A stretch of 64,000 bases of DNA from Phytophthora colocasiae (GCA_018806915.1 JAGKQI010000095.1:310001-374000); one strand, 5' to 3'. Positions 11,558 to 23,549 are shown, numbered from the stretch's first letter. Notes: generated by a model not told the origin, from the letters alone. Program-made: numbers and translations.

Positions 11558-11576
11558 GATCCTCGGGGAGACTGGG
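11558..11576. repeat. Target site duplication of LINE (upstream copy)
   Basis: Perfect partner of 7868-7886, at the 5' junction of the LINE on the minus strand. Confidence 0.95.
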
Positions 11577-14500
11577 GCGGCGGTCGCCATCCCATGTTGT
11601 CCATGACCCGATAAACTCCGTTTGTCAGAGTCTGGGTCCAGTCAGCACCACCAGGCGCCTGAGAAGCAGATTGTACACCAGACGAAGATTGTACACCAGA
11701 CACCTCACGATAGTGTTCTGACGACGAAGCTCTGGTATCCTTCTCTTGAGTTCTGGTATCCGCGTCGACACCGTCAGAGGCATCCGGATCTGCTTCTCGG
11801 GCGACGTAAGTCTTCCCCATACGCTTCGGCTTAAACTGTCCGCGTGGGAGATTGTCCGCTCGGAAATCCCGATGTCTGGTGGTCGTAGTGTCTTGATCTG
11901 CAGTTCGCCAGACATCTTCGTCCTGTTGCAGAGCATATTCCAAGTCCGAGATACTCCTGAACTTCCGGCCTTGTAACGCGATCTTCAGACGCTCGTCCTT
12001 CAGCTTGGTGATGTACCTCAGAACGTGTTTCTCCAGGCGTCTGGAGGATTTTCTGAAGTCCACCTCAGCTTTTCCGGCGGCCGAGTTCAGGCGGTAGAAG
12101 AAGTCCAACGGAGTCTCGGAACTCTTCATTTCCATCGTGAAATATCTCTCGGAGTATGATGACCGGGCCTTGCAATAGCGCCTGCGAAACTCCGACGATA
12201 ATTCCTTCCAGTCACGGGAAACGCTCTTCGGAAGCTGGTTGAACCAATCTCTGGCAGACACCGGGAGCTTCAGCTTGAGTTCCTGTATGCGGGTCTTGTT
12301 CGTCCATGCTCCCTGAGATGCCATGTTCACGAAGCGCTCCCACCAGTGAACCCGTTCCCGTAATGTCGCTCGGGGATCAAATTCTCCGATGATACTTGAG
12401 TTTATGAAGGGCCTCATAGTCAGCAAGGTCGCTCCAGCTTGTCCCTGGGAAGCAGAAGTCAGGTTAACAACCTCCGGAGGGTCCAAGTCATCAGACGACG
12501 AGTCACTTGAGTCCGAGCTTAAATCGCTGGAGCTTCCGCCCGGGTCTGGATCATTCCTGCGTCTCCCAGGCTTTCGCGGAGCGTCCCGACCATCTTCGGA
12601 GCGCCTTTCACTCGGTTTTCGGTGTCCATCGCGCCTGGGAGTCGCTGGGCGCCTTCCTTCGGTCTTGACCTCGGTCAGGGGAGCCGCTTGAGCCGTCTGG
12701 GTCGTCGTAGCGGCCGCGGTGGCCGCGCCATGCCTTCCAGCCTTCGCGCGCTTGGTGTCGGTCGATCTCCGTAAGGGAAGAGGCGTATGGAAGGCCTCCG
12801 TCGTTTTAATGGGTGTAACCCTACCCCTACTGGCGACTCCTTCTGATCCCCTAACCCCAGGTGTGCAATCTCCCGTATCCCGACTGTTCACCAGAAGTCC
12901 GGTTGCCGGTTTAGGGTCATGTTCACCGGAGATCCGACTTGAAGTTGCTACTTCAGGGTGGGCGACCCCTTGAACTTGGGACAATGTTGCACGAAGGTTC
13001 CTCAATTCTGCGGCCTGGAAACGCTGCATGTTCTGGGAACTTTCTCGCTCCCTGTCGCGCTCCGACTCCACGTCGTGCACCCGCTGTCGTAAGGTCTCCA
13101 TTTGCGAAATCCAGTCACGTTTCAGCTCGTCTGCCCAACGCGCACGTTCGGCTTCGGCCTCGGCTTCCCGTTGTTTCCAGCGATCTGCAAACTCGGTCTC
13201 CAGACGCTGTACGTCGGAAAACTGTTCACCAGAAACTTGTTCGTCGGACACCTGTCTCTCAGACGATTTCGAATGATATTTGAGCTTGGACTCTAACGCT
13301 TGACTCCGACGTTTTTTCCAAGTCATCCGCGCGTCTCTGGGCTTCCAGTCTGGCGCTCTCAGACTCAAGTAGTCGGTCGGTAAGTGTCTGGATCTGCTGG
13401 CGCGTATCAAGTTCCCGTTGTTCACGTCGACGTTCACGCTCCATGGATTCCAGACGTTCTCTGGCCAGGAATTCCTTCTGCTCCTGTTCCATTCGACGCT
13501 GCCATTCCTGTTGCTGCCGCATAGCGTTCAGTTCGATCTGCGCTGGGCCTGATCTCTGGGAACCTCGTGTGTGGCTTGACGCAACGGAACTCAGGCGTCT
13601 GGAAGACACTTTCTGGTGATCCTCGCTCTTCAGACTCTGGTGCCTGCTCTGGTGGCTTCTCCCACGACTCGAGACGGACGATGATGGAGCTTCTGGCGTC
13701 CGGTGAACAGAATCTCTTACAGAATTTCTGGTAGACAACTGTCTCTCGGACTTCACTTCTGGAAACTCCGGCTTCTCTTCCAACATCTCGAAGTCTTCAG
13801 GCTCCGACTTCACCGGCATCAGTGTTCGTGTTACGTGGATTCCCATAGACTCTCCGGCGAGCATTCCCCCGGCTTCAGCACCTTGGGCGATCATCGCCAG
13901 ACCTCCGACAGACAACGGCATATGTGCAGACGCCCCTCGACTCATGGACATCAGCGACGAGTCTGTGGAACTTCCACGAGAGGTCTGGAGTCCCGACGAG
14001 TGGTCATCAGACGTACGCGAGGTCCCGATGACACTTGGCACAGGCGCATCGGTCGTCAGAGAGCTGCCTCGATCTTCAGACATTGGTACACCAGACTCCA
14101 AGCGAGTGCTATCAGAGTGACTCTCGTATACCGGCAGCGAACTCAGCGATGGCGTCGACAGTGCAGATGGTGTCGACGAGACTTGCGGGCGCGGCGGACC
14201 ATGTTGCAGGCGCTTGGACTGCGACGGCTCTCCACTGCCGGACCCGTCAGAACTATGTGTGACTCTGAGTCCGGTCACCCGGAGTCTCATAATCAGCTGT
14301 CGTCCTTGTAGGTCAGCCTTTTCATCGCGTAATATACCATCAGCTTCGCCTTGACGTGCTTCGTTGCCTACTTTCGTGTCTTCTGGGAGTCGATTGACTT
14401 GTGACCTGGCGGTCACAGTGGCCCACTCAACCAGTTCTTCAGCGAGTCGACTCTGAAGCTCCGTCGCCACACTGCGCACTTGAGGTTCGAAGATAGCAGA

Positions 14501-15451
14501 CGCTTGGGTCTGAGACCACCTCGGTAGCAGGTTCTGGAACTCAAATCCTGCTTCGTACAGCATCGTCTGAAGGACAGCGACGCATTCAGGTGCCGTCAGA
14601 GTACTCATCGAGATCTCGACGTATGACAAGTCTTGGATTCGGCCAAAACTATGGCGCCTCAAGCAGAACTCCGATATCCACATGTCTTCTGGAAATACTG
14701 AAGAACACCGCCACTTGATGTAGTCGCCCGTCGCTGCCGCAGCCTTCTGAAAGACATTTGCGTCAGGCTTCGCTGTTCGCCAGGCGTATTCGACGTTCGG
14801 CGGAACAATTCTTCCAGCGTCCATGTCCCTCCAGCGGCGGAACTCACGGCGTACGTACTTCAGAGCACGTTCTCCATCCAGCGAATCAGCCCTCCCAGAC
14901 TCATCAGACGGTGTCTTCAGAGAATCTTCGGACTTCATCGGCATGTCGTCAGACATCGGAGTGTCTTCGGACTTTGGAGTCTTCGAGACACGTTCATCAA
15001 CCAGTCCGGGTTCCGTCTTTACTTCCCCCACGGACTTCCCAGAAGCCGTCGACTCAGAACACAAGTCAATGACTTCCGGGGACTCAACCACATCGGCGCC
15101 TCCCTCAGACGCCTCATCACCACCCTCACGGGCAGTGGCCACCTCGTCACCAGAAGCTTCAGCTTCGGACGGGCCTTCCTCAGAACCTTGTTCGCCAGAC
15201 ACATCGGGTGTCTCTTGGGCTTCAGGCTCCGCAGCAGGCTGGTCTTCGACCGCCGGTTCCGGGACGTTCACCTCCTCGACTGCTTCCTTTTCACGTGCAG
15301 CCTTCCTCTTCTCGCGTGCCGCCTTCTGAACAGCATCCAAGTCGGGTTGTTCGTCAGGCGGAAGACCTTGAAGACGCTTCGACTGACGTGTCGCCATACT
15401 GCGACCACCGCGTCCCCGACGTCCTCCTCTCGTAGTTCCATGTGAAGCCAT
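11558..15451 (-). pseudogene. gag: 5' part of gag of left Gypsy element, frame-broken
   Basis: The ATG at 15449-15451 (MASHGTTRGGRRG) is the first good start after the primer site; the frame is also open upstream from a TTG at 15562. A long Ser/Glu/Asp-rich region follows, then an Arg/Glu/Gln-rich coiled coil around the frame change, then a capsid-like gag domain (FDPRATLRERVHWWERFVN, PVSARDWFNQLP, YFTMEMKSSETPLDFFYRL) at about 12000-12400. The frame changes by one base in a run of six A (plus strand T, 13312-13317), where the coiled coil continues in the other frame. This could be an indel in this copy or a sequence error. Gag would form the virus-like particle in the cytoplasm. Short peptides such as SGEQ, SGVQ and SDVQ recur because the dispersed DNA motif is translated. 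Confidence 0.85.
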
Positions 15452-15523
15452 CTTGAATATAGACGCTTGACAGGAAACCCTCTCCTCAAACTCTCTTAGA
15501 TCCGGTGATATCACGATACCAAG

Positions 15524-15541
15524 ATCCGGGCACGCGCACCA
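15524..15541 (-). other. Primer binding site of left Gypsy element
   Basis: On the minus strand the LTR ends ...CTTCGCGACA, then two bases, then TGGTGCGCGTGCCCGGAT. The TGG start pairs with the CCA end of a tRNA, and the site is next to the LTR as expected. I did not identify the tRNA. The leader from here to the gag ATG (15451) is about 70 bp and holds no other gene. Confidence 0.6.
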
Positions 15542-15543
15542 GT

Positions 15544-17454
15544 TGTCGCGAAGTCGGTGCAACTTTTACCGCGGTGCAGGGGCGTACAGTGAACCTGGAA
15601 GTGTGACTACCGGTAGTAATACCAGAGTCGCACAGCAAGGTGGGCGTGTGTTACCTTGTGCTGTCCTCGTAGGTTCGTTGTCTTGGTAATGAGACCCTCG
15701 CCGGGGTCGTGAGAGTGTTGGTGAGAGTGAGGGTTCCTTGCGTAGACCGTCGGATGTCCTTCTGGTCCTCACAGGAGCGCTTGGGAGTCGAACGTTTTCC
15801 GGTGAACACTTGTGTACACCAGAGATTTCTGAAAGCAAAAGAGAAATTAATACAAAGGGAAGTCCAGTAATTAGACTTCCGAGATAACCGCAATATAGAG
15901 TTCCGATATACAAATATGTAGCTGCTCTTATTCTTTCCTGGCCCTTGAGCAGTGGGCTAGTTCTCCAGGTCAACTAGGGAAATGTTCACCAGACACCTGG
16001 TCTGTCTGGTATTCCCGTAACTTTCGCGCACCACCCTCTAATATATAGAGGGAAAATAAACCAATACACTATCAGTTATATAACAGTCTACCGAGCGTCT
16101 TGAGAGCGACTGTCTAGCTCCCAAAACCTGTCCAAACGTACAATATGAAATGGGCTACCGCTAGAGACAAGACAAACGACCCAACTAGTAAATGGAATAG
16201 GTGGGTCCTCTCAGGTCTCTACGTTACGCTGATCTCCACCTAAAGGGGCTTGATAGGTGAGAGATCACACGACTCAAAGCTTTGTCGTGGCCTTACACTT
16301 TCCAATGAACCGACGAATCGACTTTGGGGTTATAACGCAAATTGAACTCGGGGGTACCGATCAAATTGAACTCTGGTTATCTATCTCGTATCTCTCTGTC
16401 TTCTATCTTCCATATTCTCATATACACTTGGTCTCAGTATAACTCAGGAACTTTCACTTGGGCTCACTATGGTAGTCGATGCTGCCGATCTTGTCGAGTC
16501 GACACTTAATGATGTCATTACAGGGATGAGCAGGTTGCGTTTCACTTGATTGCGTGAGGTCGTGTTGGGTACACTTGGTTTTAGTATGGGGTGGACTTCA
16601 GAGTGTCAGAGTCTGGTATCCTGTTCATCAGGGTCTGGAATCATGTGCGTCGGAGACATGTTCATCGGAACCATGTACTCCGGAATCATGTACATCAGAG
16701 TCATAAATACCAGAGTCGTGACACTTGGGTCTGTTCATCGGAGTCTTGTACGTCGGAGTCTGTTCATCGGAAACTGGTAAATGTCTGGAATATTGCTTGT
16801 ATAAGCCGGACACATCAGACTTGTTTACCAGAATCATGTTCGTCAGACTCATGTACGTCGGACTTCATGTACGTCGGACTTCATGTACGTCGGACTCATG
16901 TACGTCAGACTTCATGTACGTCAGACTTCATGGTGTGATGTCAGAGTTTCCATGCGTGATACCAGAAATCCATGAGTATTGTTAGGGTGCGGAGCACGTA
17001 TGCTACAACGCACGAAGTCCAATTGGGATATGCGCGGGGTGCGCTACGTCCGGTGCGCGATACTTGGTATCTTGTGGGTATAACTGTATTCCTTGAACCA
17101 TCATCGTCACACAGGACGGCAACGGGATGAGGTCTCTCAGAGATACATTCTTCTGAGAGACTTTCTGCCAACCTTTAGGCACTCATCGTCGGGGAACGTC
17201 CGGTGATCAGACTGAGTGTTGTTGTCTCTCGGGGTTTTGTGCACTTTTCCGAGGAACACTTCTGATCTCTTGGGCCCCTTTGCAGTACAGGTGAAGGTTA
17301 ATATATATAGCATTGTTCTTCCACAGATCCATTATTGTCGCACGGGACATAACCTTGTCCCACATCTCCCTTTCTCCCACAATCCATTATATGTCCAATC
17401 ACATCACAGCAAAACGTCCATATCCACTCAAAAAATCGTAATTAGCAACGTGTC
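15544..17454 (-). repeat. 5' long terminal repeat of left Gypsy element
   Basis: In element sense it begins TGACACG (17454) and ends CGCGACA (15544), next to the primer site. The outer boundary is set by a clean break: from 17455 the sequence is Helitron, matching the second Helitron copy at 25806-25808 onward. The LTR is long (about 1.9 kb). It contains a 330-bp array of the element's dispersed motif and no convincing gene; the short ORFs in it are unsupported. The partner LTR must lie left of the window, so the length rests on one copy only. Confidence 0.65.
16604..16935. repeat. Degenerate motif array in the LTR (TGTWCRTCRGA)
   Basis: About 20 imperfect copies of a motif of 14-19 bp stand nearly back to back, for example tgttcatcggagtcttg, tgtacgtcggagtctg and catgtacgtcagacttcat. 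The last five copies are almost regular, 18-19 bp apart. The same motif is dispersed singly through gag, pol and the antisense ORF of this element. Confidence 0.85.
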
Positions 17455-20400
17455 ACTAGTGCAGCTTGATACTTTTTGCGGCGGACCCATATCTTGTGTT
17501 TGTCCCATCTAAAGTACTTCGGCACATCCTGATACACAATTGTCTTGGCTACCTGGTCTTCGGGCGCTCTACTCGCACATATGTCGAAGAAGGCAGTAAG
17601 CTTCGTGCGCTCACTACGATCCATGACGCGTTCCGGATATTCGGTCTCGCGGAATACCACCATCTGCTCACCTTCGAGGTGTACCGTGAGCTGGAAAACC
17701 GCATGGGACTTCCCTTGCACTACGTGCCCGAGGAGACGCATACACGCCTCAATGGGAGAGATGTACCTCGCGCTTAAGTATCGGATGATCTCGTTGGGTT
17801 CCCGTCTGTCGATATTACCTTCGTCTTGCACCGTCTCCACTGTAATCACAGCTCTGTCGGATCCCTTGTACACGTACTTGTAGAGATACTTCACCACTGA
17901 CAGTGCTGTGCAGATTTCAATGTTGATGTGGCAGTTGTACTTGTATGAAAAGTAAGGGTTGTATGGCACCACCCACTGATTCAGCGTAGCATTATCGTAC
18001 CGTCTTCCATTGAATGTAAAAAATCCTTCCGATCGTCGTCGGCGCCTGTACTGCGGGAAACCGTCTTCGCTCACCCGCGTTGTCTCCACGAACGGTTTCG
18101 GGTAGCCCTTTGTACACTTGCCATCCTTCATACAGACACACGATGGATTCGCCGCGCCACAGGGCCCGTGCATCATATTCGTCATGACCGTTTCATAAAG
18201 GCCGGGGTTGGTGTCAGGATCCGGTACTTCCGCCGACACAATCTTGTCAATAATCTGCCTCGTGCGTGGCTTGTCCTCGTCCGCCAAGATGACAATGATG
18301 TGCGCATGAGGAAGTCCACGCTTTTGAAACTCCACCACGTAAATCCGAGCGGAAACCCGCCCAAGCACACCCTCGTCTAAGTCTTTTAAATGAGCAGCCA
18401 GCTTTTGCTGCCATACTCTCGCGACGATGTCTGGGCGGTCTTGGGCGCTATGGGTAGGATCGCGAATCTGCTCTTGGATCTCTTCCCACTTTGGATTGCA
18501 AGTCATCGTGTCGAAGATATCTGGCTTGCCGTACTCCCTAACGATTGCCATCGAGTCTTGGTACGATTGGTACATCTGACGCGGGCTCCCTGAGTGAGAA
18601 GACGGTAAGATGATCTTCTTCCCAACCTGATTGAGGAAGTGCCTGTTTCGGGCTCGGTCGGGGTGAGTCAGCTCTCCAGTGTCACGATCATATTCCGCCA
18701 GGAGTCCTTCGCCATCGCCCAGGATAGTCCTAGCCTCTTCCATAGCTTCGCTCAGGTACGCATCTCGCAGTCCATTGTACTGATAAGCACGGATCTCCTT
18801 TTGGTGAGTTGCTATCCAGCGAAGTTCTTCTTGCTCGCATTTGGCTCTCTGGTCAACGCAATACTGTTGGAAAAGGCGCCCCCCTTTATGTAGAGCTGAT
18901 CGGTCATCGTCCTTTTGGAAGAGTCGATACGCGACGTGCTCACGTAGAGCCATAGCGCGTTTGCTCCTGCGCACCACATCACCTTCGTACGTATCCGTAT
19001 ACGTCCACCCCAGTTCTCCATACGGAAGAAGTAGCGGGTACTGAAGGGGGTCGTAGTTGGCGTTTGTTTCCCAGAGACGCATGAGATTTCTGTCTTTTGT
19101 ATATACCAAGAGATCGCGAGGCTGTGCGAGGTTGCCGTCTTCAATCATAGTGACGGCCACTTCAGAAACCGTCGGCAGATTTTCCGTTCGAGGTCTGGAA
19201 GGATTGTTTCTCAGACGGAACACCAAGTCGATTGGCTGCTGCATATCGCTTTGACGCACCCTTTCGCCAAACGTGAGAAACTGCTGAGCGAACGGGTTGT
19301 ACCTTTGCATCACCCGCTCGATGTCTAACAAAGCCACAGGGTCCAGGTCTGCGAAAATCCCCATACGTCTCTCAGCTCGGCGCTCCATGTCCGGATCGAC
19401 GATATATATCTGCGCAAACTTGGGCTGAGTCCTTTGGCCAGTTCGACGATCAATGTATGGCAACAACGAACCCATGTAGTGGCCCATAGCACCTTGAATT
19501 CGGTAGGAGTATACGCCACGTTCACCCGCGACGCTGTTGTCCTGGTTGACGTTCTGAAACCTACCCGTGGTCGGGTTTGAAGCACCGATAGACGTAAAGG
19601 CAAACGCCTGGTTGTACGCCCGTATCTGCTTTCGAAAATTGGGGTCTCCGTAAAGCTGGAGAAGTTCGTCTGGAGCTGGGGCCAGAGGTGGTAGTCTGAC
19701 TTTCCCCTCGATACAGCAGGCAGACTCGCTTTCACCAGGCCACTTCCACGCGTTACAGTGACCGCACACCGTAGTGGGAGGCAGCCGGTGGCGTTTGGTG
19801 TCTTCATCAACATCTGGACCTGTGACCATCGACGGGCGGAAATCTTCATGGTTTATAAGTGCTTTTCGATGGCGAGTGATACGTCGACGTTCTCGAACAC
19901 GCTCGCGCTCCTCTTCGCGCTCTTCCTCCGTTTGTAACGCCCTTCTAATGGCGTGACGCTCTCGGTCCCGTTCTCGCTCTGCCGCACGCTGCTCCTCGTC
20001 CTGTTGCTGTCTAGCATACGATTGCCGCTCTCTGTTGCTCTCCCGCTCAACATCACGCTCCTCTGGGGTCTGGTGCTCCCTTGAACTTGCGCGACGTTGC
20101 CTGTCAAGTTCACGCTCTGCCGCACGCTCCTCATCCGTCTGACGGGCACGTCGGGATGCCTGAACCACAGCATTTGCTTCGCGCTCCTCCTTGCGTTCAT
20201 TCTCGTCTTGCTGTGAACGACGAATGGCCCTTGTTTCTGTGTTTCGTTGTCGTTCGATGTCTCGGTCTTCTTGGGAAAGTTGGGAGCGTATTTGCGCTTG
20301 GCGCTCACTGGCAATATCAAGACCAATCTGACCCTGAAGGCCCCGTCGATTTAGCTGTTCAAGTCGGTTTCTTTCGCGATCTGCTACCACTTGTTCAGCA

Positions 20401-20756
20401 CTTCGTTGAGCTCTCCGTTGCCGCTGGCGTTCGGCATTCCGTTGCCGCGTACGTTCGCGTTGGGAAGAGCTCATGTTTGCCCGCCGCAGCCTGGCTCTCT
20501 CTGCGTCACTCATCCTAAGCGCCGCAGCACTGGATGGATTCGTAGTGGGGGCCAAGGTTGTTCCTGTCGGAGGAACTACCGGTGCATCTACAGGGGCTAC
20601 AATGGGGTCGCCTGAAACCGAAACGTTGTTTACCTGCTGACTGAGTAGTTCCAATTCTCGCGAAGCCCTCGAAAAACGGTTGCGTGCCTGCTTCCTTCTG
20701 TTGATCCGTCGTCGCTTTGCAGAAGGCGATTCATCCTCTGCTGGAGTTGCGTTCAC
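17455..20756 (-). pseudogene. Helitron Rep-helicase N-terminal half (copy A)
   Basis: ATG at 20754-20756 (MNATPAEDESPSAKRRR). About 1100 codons are open until Gypsy sequence begins. A basic N-terminus is followed by about 250 residues of Arg/Glu/Gln-rich charged helix, then a Helitron-type zinc segment (CGHCNAWKWP, CCIEGKVRLPPL), the Helitron-like N domain, the HUH nuclease motif (RGLPHAHI, about residue 815) and the Y2 segment (KYLYKYVYKG, about residue 955). The protein nicks and joins single-stranded DNA in rolling-circle transposition in the nucleus. The frame is intact at two sites where copy B is shifted, so it shows the ancestral reading. The helicase half is missing. Confidence 0.88.
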
Positions 20757-22311
20757 GCGCTCCGCTTCGTCTAAACGATACTGCAGCTGTCCTCGACGGT
20801 CGTCTCTACACAGTAGACTGTTAGAAGAGTTCCAACAGCACGAAAAATTAATTTTACGTACCTATCCCGCTTCGTGCCGACCCTGACCGGAGCCATAGCC
20901 TTCCCTCGCAAAAAAACACAAAGGAAGCAGCGTTAGACAACGGTCTAACACTGAATAATTGTATTTTAACTGTAAACTAATTCTTGATAGGTGAATGGGA
21001 ACATGCAGCGCATGCCGTTCTGCCCCTGACACGGTAAGCAGCATGAAATGTCTCCATAACATGTGTCGGTCTCACACACGACCACTGGCCCAAGGCTGAG
21101 GTGGGTGGCCCGGCCAAGCCGGCTTTTATCGCCACATGGATCCACCCCAGGACCCCGGATTGGTATGAGGCTTCCCATGCCGCTGGCGGGCGAACATGGG
21201 CGTCTCAGGGTCGGGGCTCCGAAGAGCAATAGAGAGGCAGAACTGAGACAGGAACGGCGAAGGGTGGCCAGCTGCAACCTTTTTATCCCAAAAAATGGGA
21301 AGGTCATGGATTTGGGCGCAAAAGCTACAGTACCCAAATTTCAATTTTCACCAAAGTACCCGCAGGGATGGCTTACTTGCTTAAATGGGCAATATTGTAG
21401 ATTCGGAGTGGACTGCCCGGCGTCTGTGCGCTCGAGAGGGGTCTCGGTCAGAATGGCCGTGGCGTGGCACCCACTGCAACCCTCCCTCAAGCCCCGCAGA
21501 GGACCTGTCAGAGTCCTCCGCAGGCTCCAGCCCACCCTTAATTTTGTACACACCAGCTCCTAGTTGCCCCAATGTGGTACCAGTTCTCCCACAAGGCGGA
21601 ACACCCGACACCGTAAAGATTTGATAGCTGTATTATGTTTATATGGGTACTTACCGAGTATTCCTAGGCTGGCTGCGCCGCTCGATCACTCCTGTCCTCG
21701 CTAGCCGCCGCGCCGTTCGCGTAATGTCCTCTGTCGCTGCTGACGCCGTTTGCGTTTTGGAATGAAAGAATTCTAGATTTAAATAGACCAAACAGAGGAC
21801 CTGTCAGAGTCCTCCGCAGGCTCCAGCCCACCCTTAATTTTGTACACACCAGCTCCCAGTTGCCCCAATGTGGTACCAGTTCTCCCACAAGGCGGAACAC
21901 CCGACACCGTAAAGATTTGATAGCTGTATTATGTTTATATGGGTACTTACCGAGTATTCCTAGGCTGGCTGCGCCGCTCGATCACTCCTGTCCTCGCTAG
22001 CCGCCGCGCCGTTCGCGTAATGTCCTCTGTCGCTGCTGACGCCGTTTGCGTTTTGGAATGAAAGAATTCTAGATTTAAATCGACCAATCAGAGGCCATTG
22101 AGAGGGTTATCATTAGTGGGCTATATTTGTAATTTCGGCATTCCTGAGAGCAGTCTGGAACATAGGGATAGGCTACACCATGGGAAAATACAGTATAGAA
22201 TACGTACATGTACAAAATGGAGAGACAGGTAGCTACGCAGGTTTATGCGCTACGACGTTGAACACACACACAACGGACACACAGACGCCGCACTAGCCTA
22301 GAGAGTAGAGA
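20757..22311. other. Leader and 5' terminal region of Helitron A
   Basis: Non-coding leader of about 1.5 kb, repeated in copy B. A plus-strand frame of 166 codons (21063-21563) is identical in both copies but reads as low-complexity Arg/Pro sequence with no domain, so I do not call it a gene. The end carries CA-rich stretches (acacacaga) and the conserved 5' terminal 220 bp shared by all units of the array. Confidence 0.6.
21497..22088. repeat. 296-bp tandem duplication in Helitron A leader
   Basis: The segment starting cagaggacctgtcagagtc at 21497 is repeated from 21793. The second copy runs into the conserved gaccaatcagaggcc region. Copy B has this segment once (about 29845-30140), so the duplication is specific to copy A. 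Confidence 0.85.
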
Positions 22312-22794
22312 CTAGCCGAGTGCCGCCCGCTTTTGCGGGCGGTTTGTTTGTGTTTGGTTGAAACCCGTGGGGCTCACTGTTCCAGTTCGCCCCACTACTC
22401 TCCATCGGCGCCACACCTTCGGCGCGCGCCGGTTCGCCGAGGTACCTTCGCTTCGCTCGGTAGGATGCATTTCAGCCAATCACCGGTCTGTAAAGCGGGG
22501 CAGCTCAGCATTTTAATCGTACTTTGCTTAATTTTGTCTAATCAAATATTTTGTGGCCGGGTGTGCGGACCAATCAGAGGCCATTGAGAGGGTTATCATT
22601 AGTGGGCTATATTTGTAATTTTGGCATTCCTGAGAGCAGTCTAGAACATAGGGATAGGCTACACCATGGGACAATACAGTATAGAATACGTACATGTACA
22701 AAATGGAGAGACAGGTAGCTACGCAGGTTTATGCGCTAAGACGTTGAACAGACACACAGACACACAGACACGGCACTAGCCTAGAGGGTAGAGA
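22312..22794 (-). mobile_element. Non-autonomous Helitron unit 1
   Basis: Plus-strand left edge CTAG 22312, then the 3' hairpin (ccgcccgcttttgcgggcgg), a middle of under 200 bp, the shared gaccaatcagaggcc 5' region, and the 5' end at 22794. It keeps both Helitron ends and no gene. It joins head to tail with its neighbours without spacer. Confidence 0.8.
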
Positions 22795-23549
22795 CTAGCC
22801 GAGTGCCGCCCGCTTTTGCGGGCGGTTTGTATGTGTTTGGTTGAAACCCGTGGGGCTCACTGTTCCAGTTCGCCCCACTACTCACCATCGGCGCCACACC
22901 TTCGGCGCGCGCCAGTTGGCCGAGGTGCTACCTTCGCTTCGCTCGGTAGGATGTATTTTAGCCAATCACCAGTGGGGGCTGCGAGCTCGCGAGCTCGCTG
23001 CTACTATTTCGTACTTATCGAAGCAATTTTAGCCGAGTGCCGCCCGCTTTTGCGGGCGGTTTGTATGTGTTTGGTTGAAACCCGTGGGGTTCACTGTTCC
23101 AGTTCGCCCCACTACTCACCACCGGCGCCACACCTTCGGCGCGCGCCAGTTGGCCGAGGTGCTACCTTCGCTTCGCTCGGTAGGATGTATTTTAGCCAAT
23201 CACCGGTCTGTAAAGCGGGGCAGCTCAGCATTTTAATCGTACTTAGCTTCATTTTGTCCAATGAAAATTTTTGTGGCCGAGTGTGCGGACCAATCAGAGG
23301 CCATTGAGAGGGTTATCATTAGTGGGCTATATTTGTAATTTTGGCATTCCTGAGAGCAGTCTAGAACATAGGGATAGGCTACACCATGGGAAAATACAGT
23401 ATAGAATACGTACATGTACGAAATGGAGAGACAGGTAGCTACGCAGGTTTATGCGCTAAGACGTTGAACACACACACAACGGACACACAGACACACAGAC
23501 ACACAGACACACAGACACACAGACGCGGCACTAGCCTACTGTGTTGAGA
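22795..23549 (-). mobile_element. Non-autonomous Helitron unit 2
   Basis: Same ends as unit 1, longer because an extra internal copy of the 3' module starts near 23028 after an inverted gagctcgcgagctc stretch. CA-repeat tract (cacacagac repeated) before the 5' end. Long plus-strand frames across it follow the repeat and are not genes. Confidence 0.8.

Larger units (their letters stand above)
17455..22311 (-). mobile_element. Helitron copy A, truncated by Gypsy LTR
   Basis: From 17455 the sequence matches copy B (25808 onward) at about 99 percent by eye, through the Rep gene and the leader. The left edge coincides with the CA end of the Gypsy LTR, so the Gypsy element probably inserted into this Helitron and its helicase half should lie left of the window. 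The 5' end on the minus strand is at 22311 (TCTCTACTCTCTAGGCTAG), directly joined to the CTAG 3' end of the next unit. Confidence 0.85.

Noticed and set aside
10018..13437. One protein of 1139 residues
   Set aside because: The 19-bp target duplication and change of protein family at 11558 show a gag fragment joined to a LINE fragment.
15566..17171. Short protein-coding genes in the left LTR
   Set aside because: Frames are short, lack domains and overlap the degenerate motif array.
21063..21563. 166-codon plus-strand frame in the Helitron leader, identical at 29411-29911
   Set aside because: Identity follows from duplication of the whole Helitron, not from selection. The sequence is low-complexity Arg/Pro/Ser and frames on both strands are equally open.
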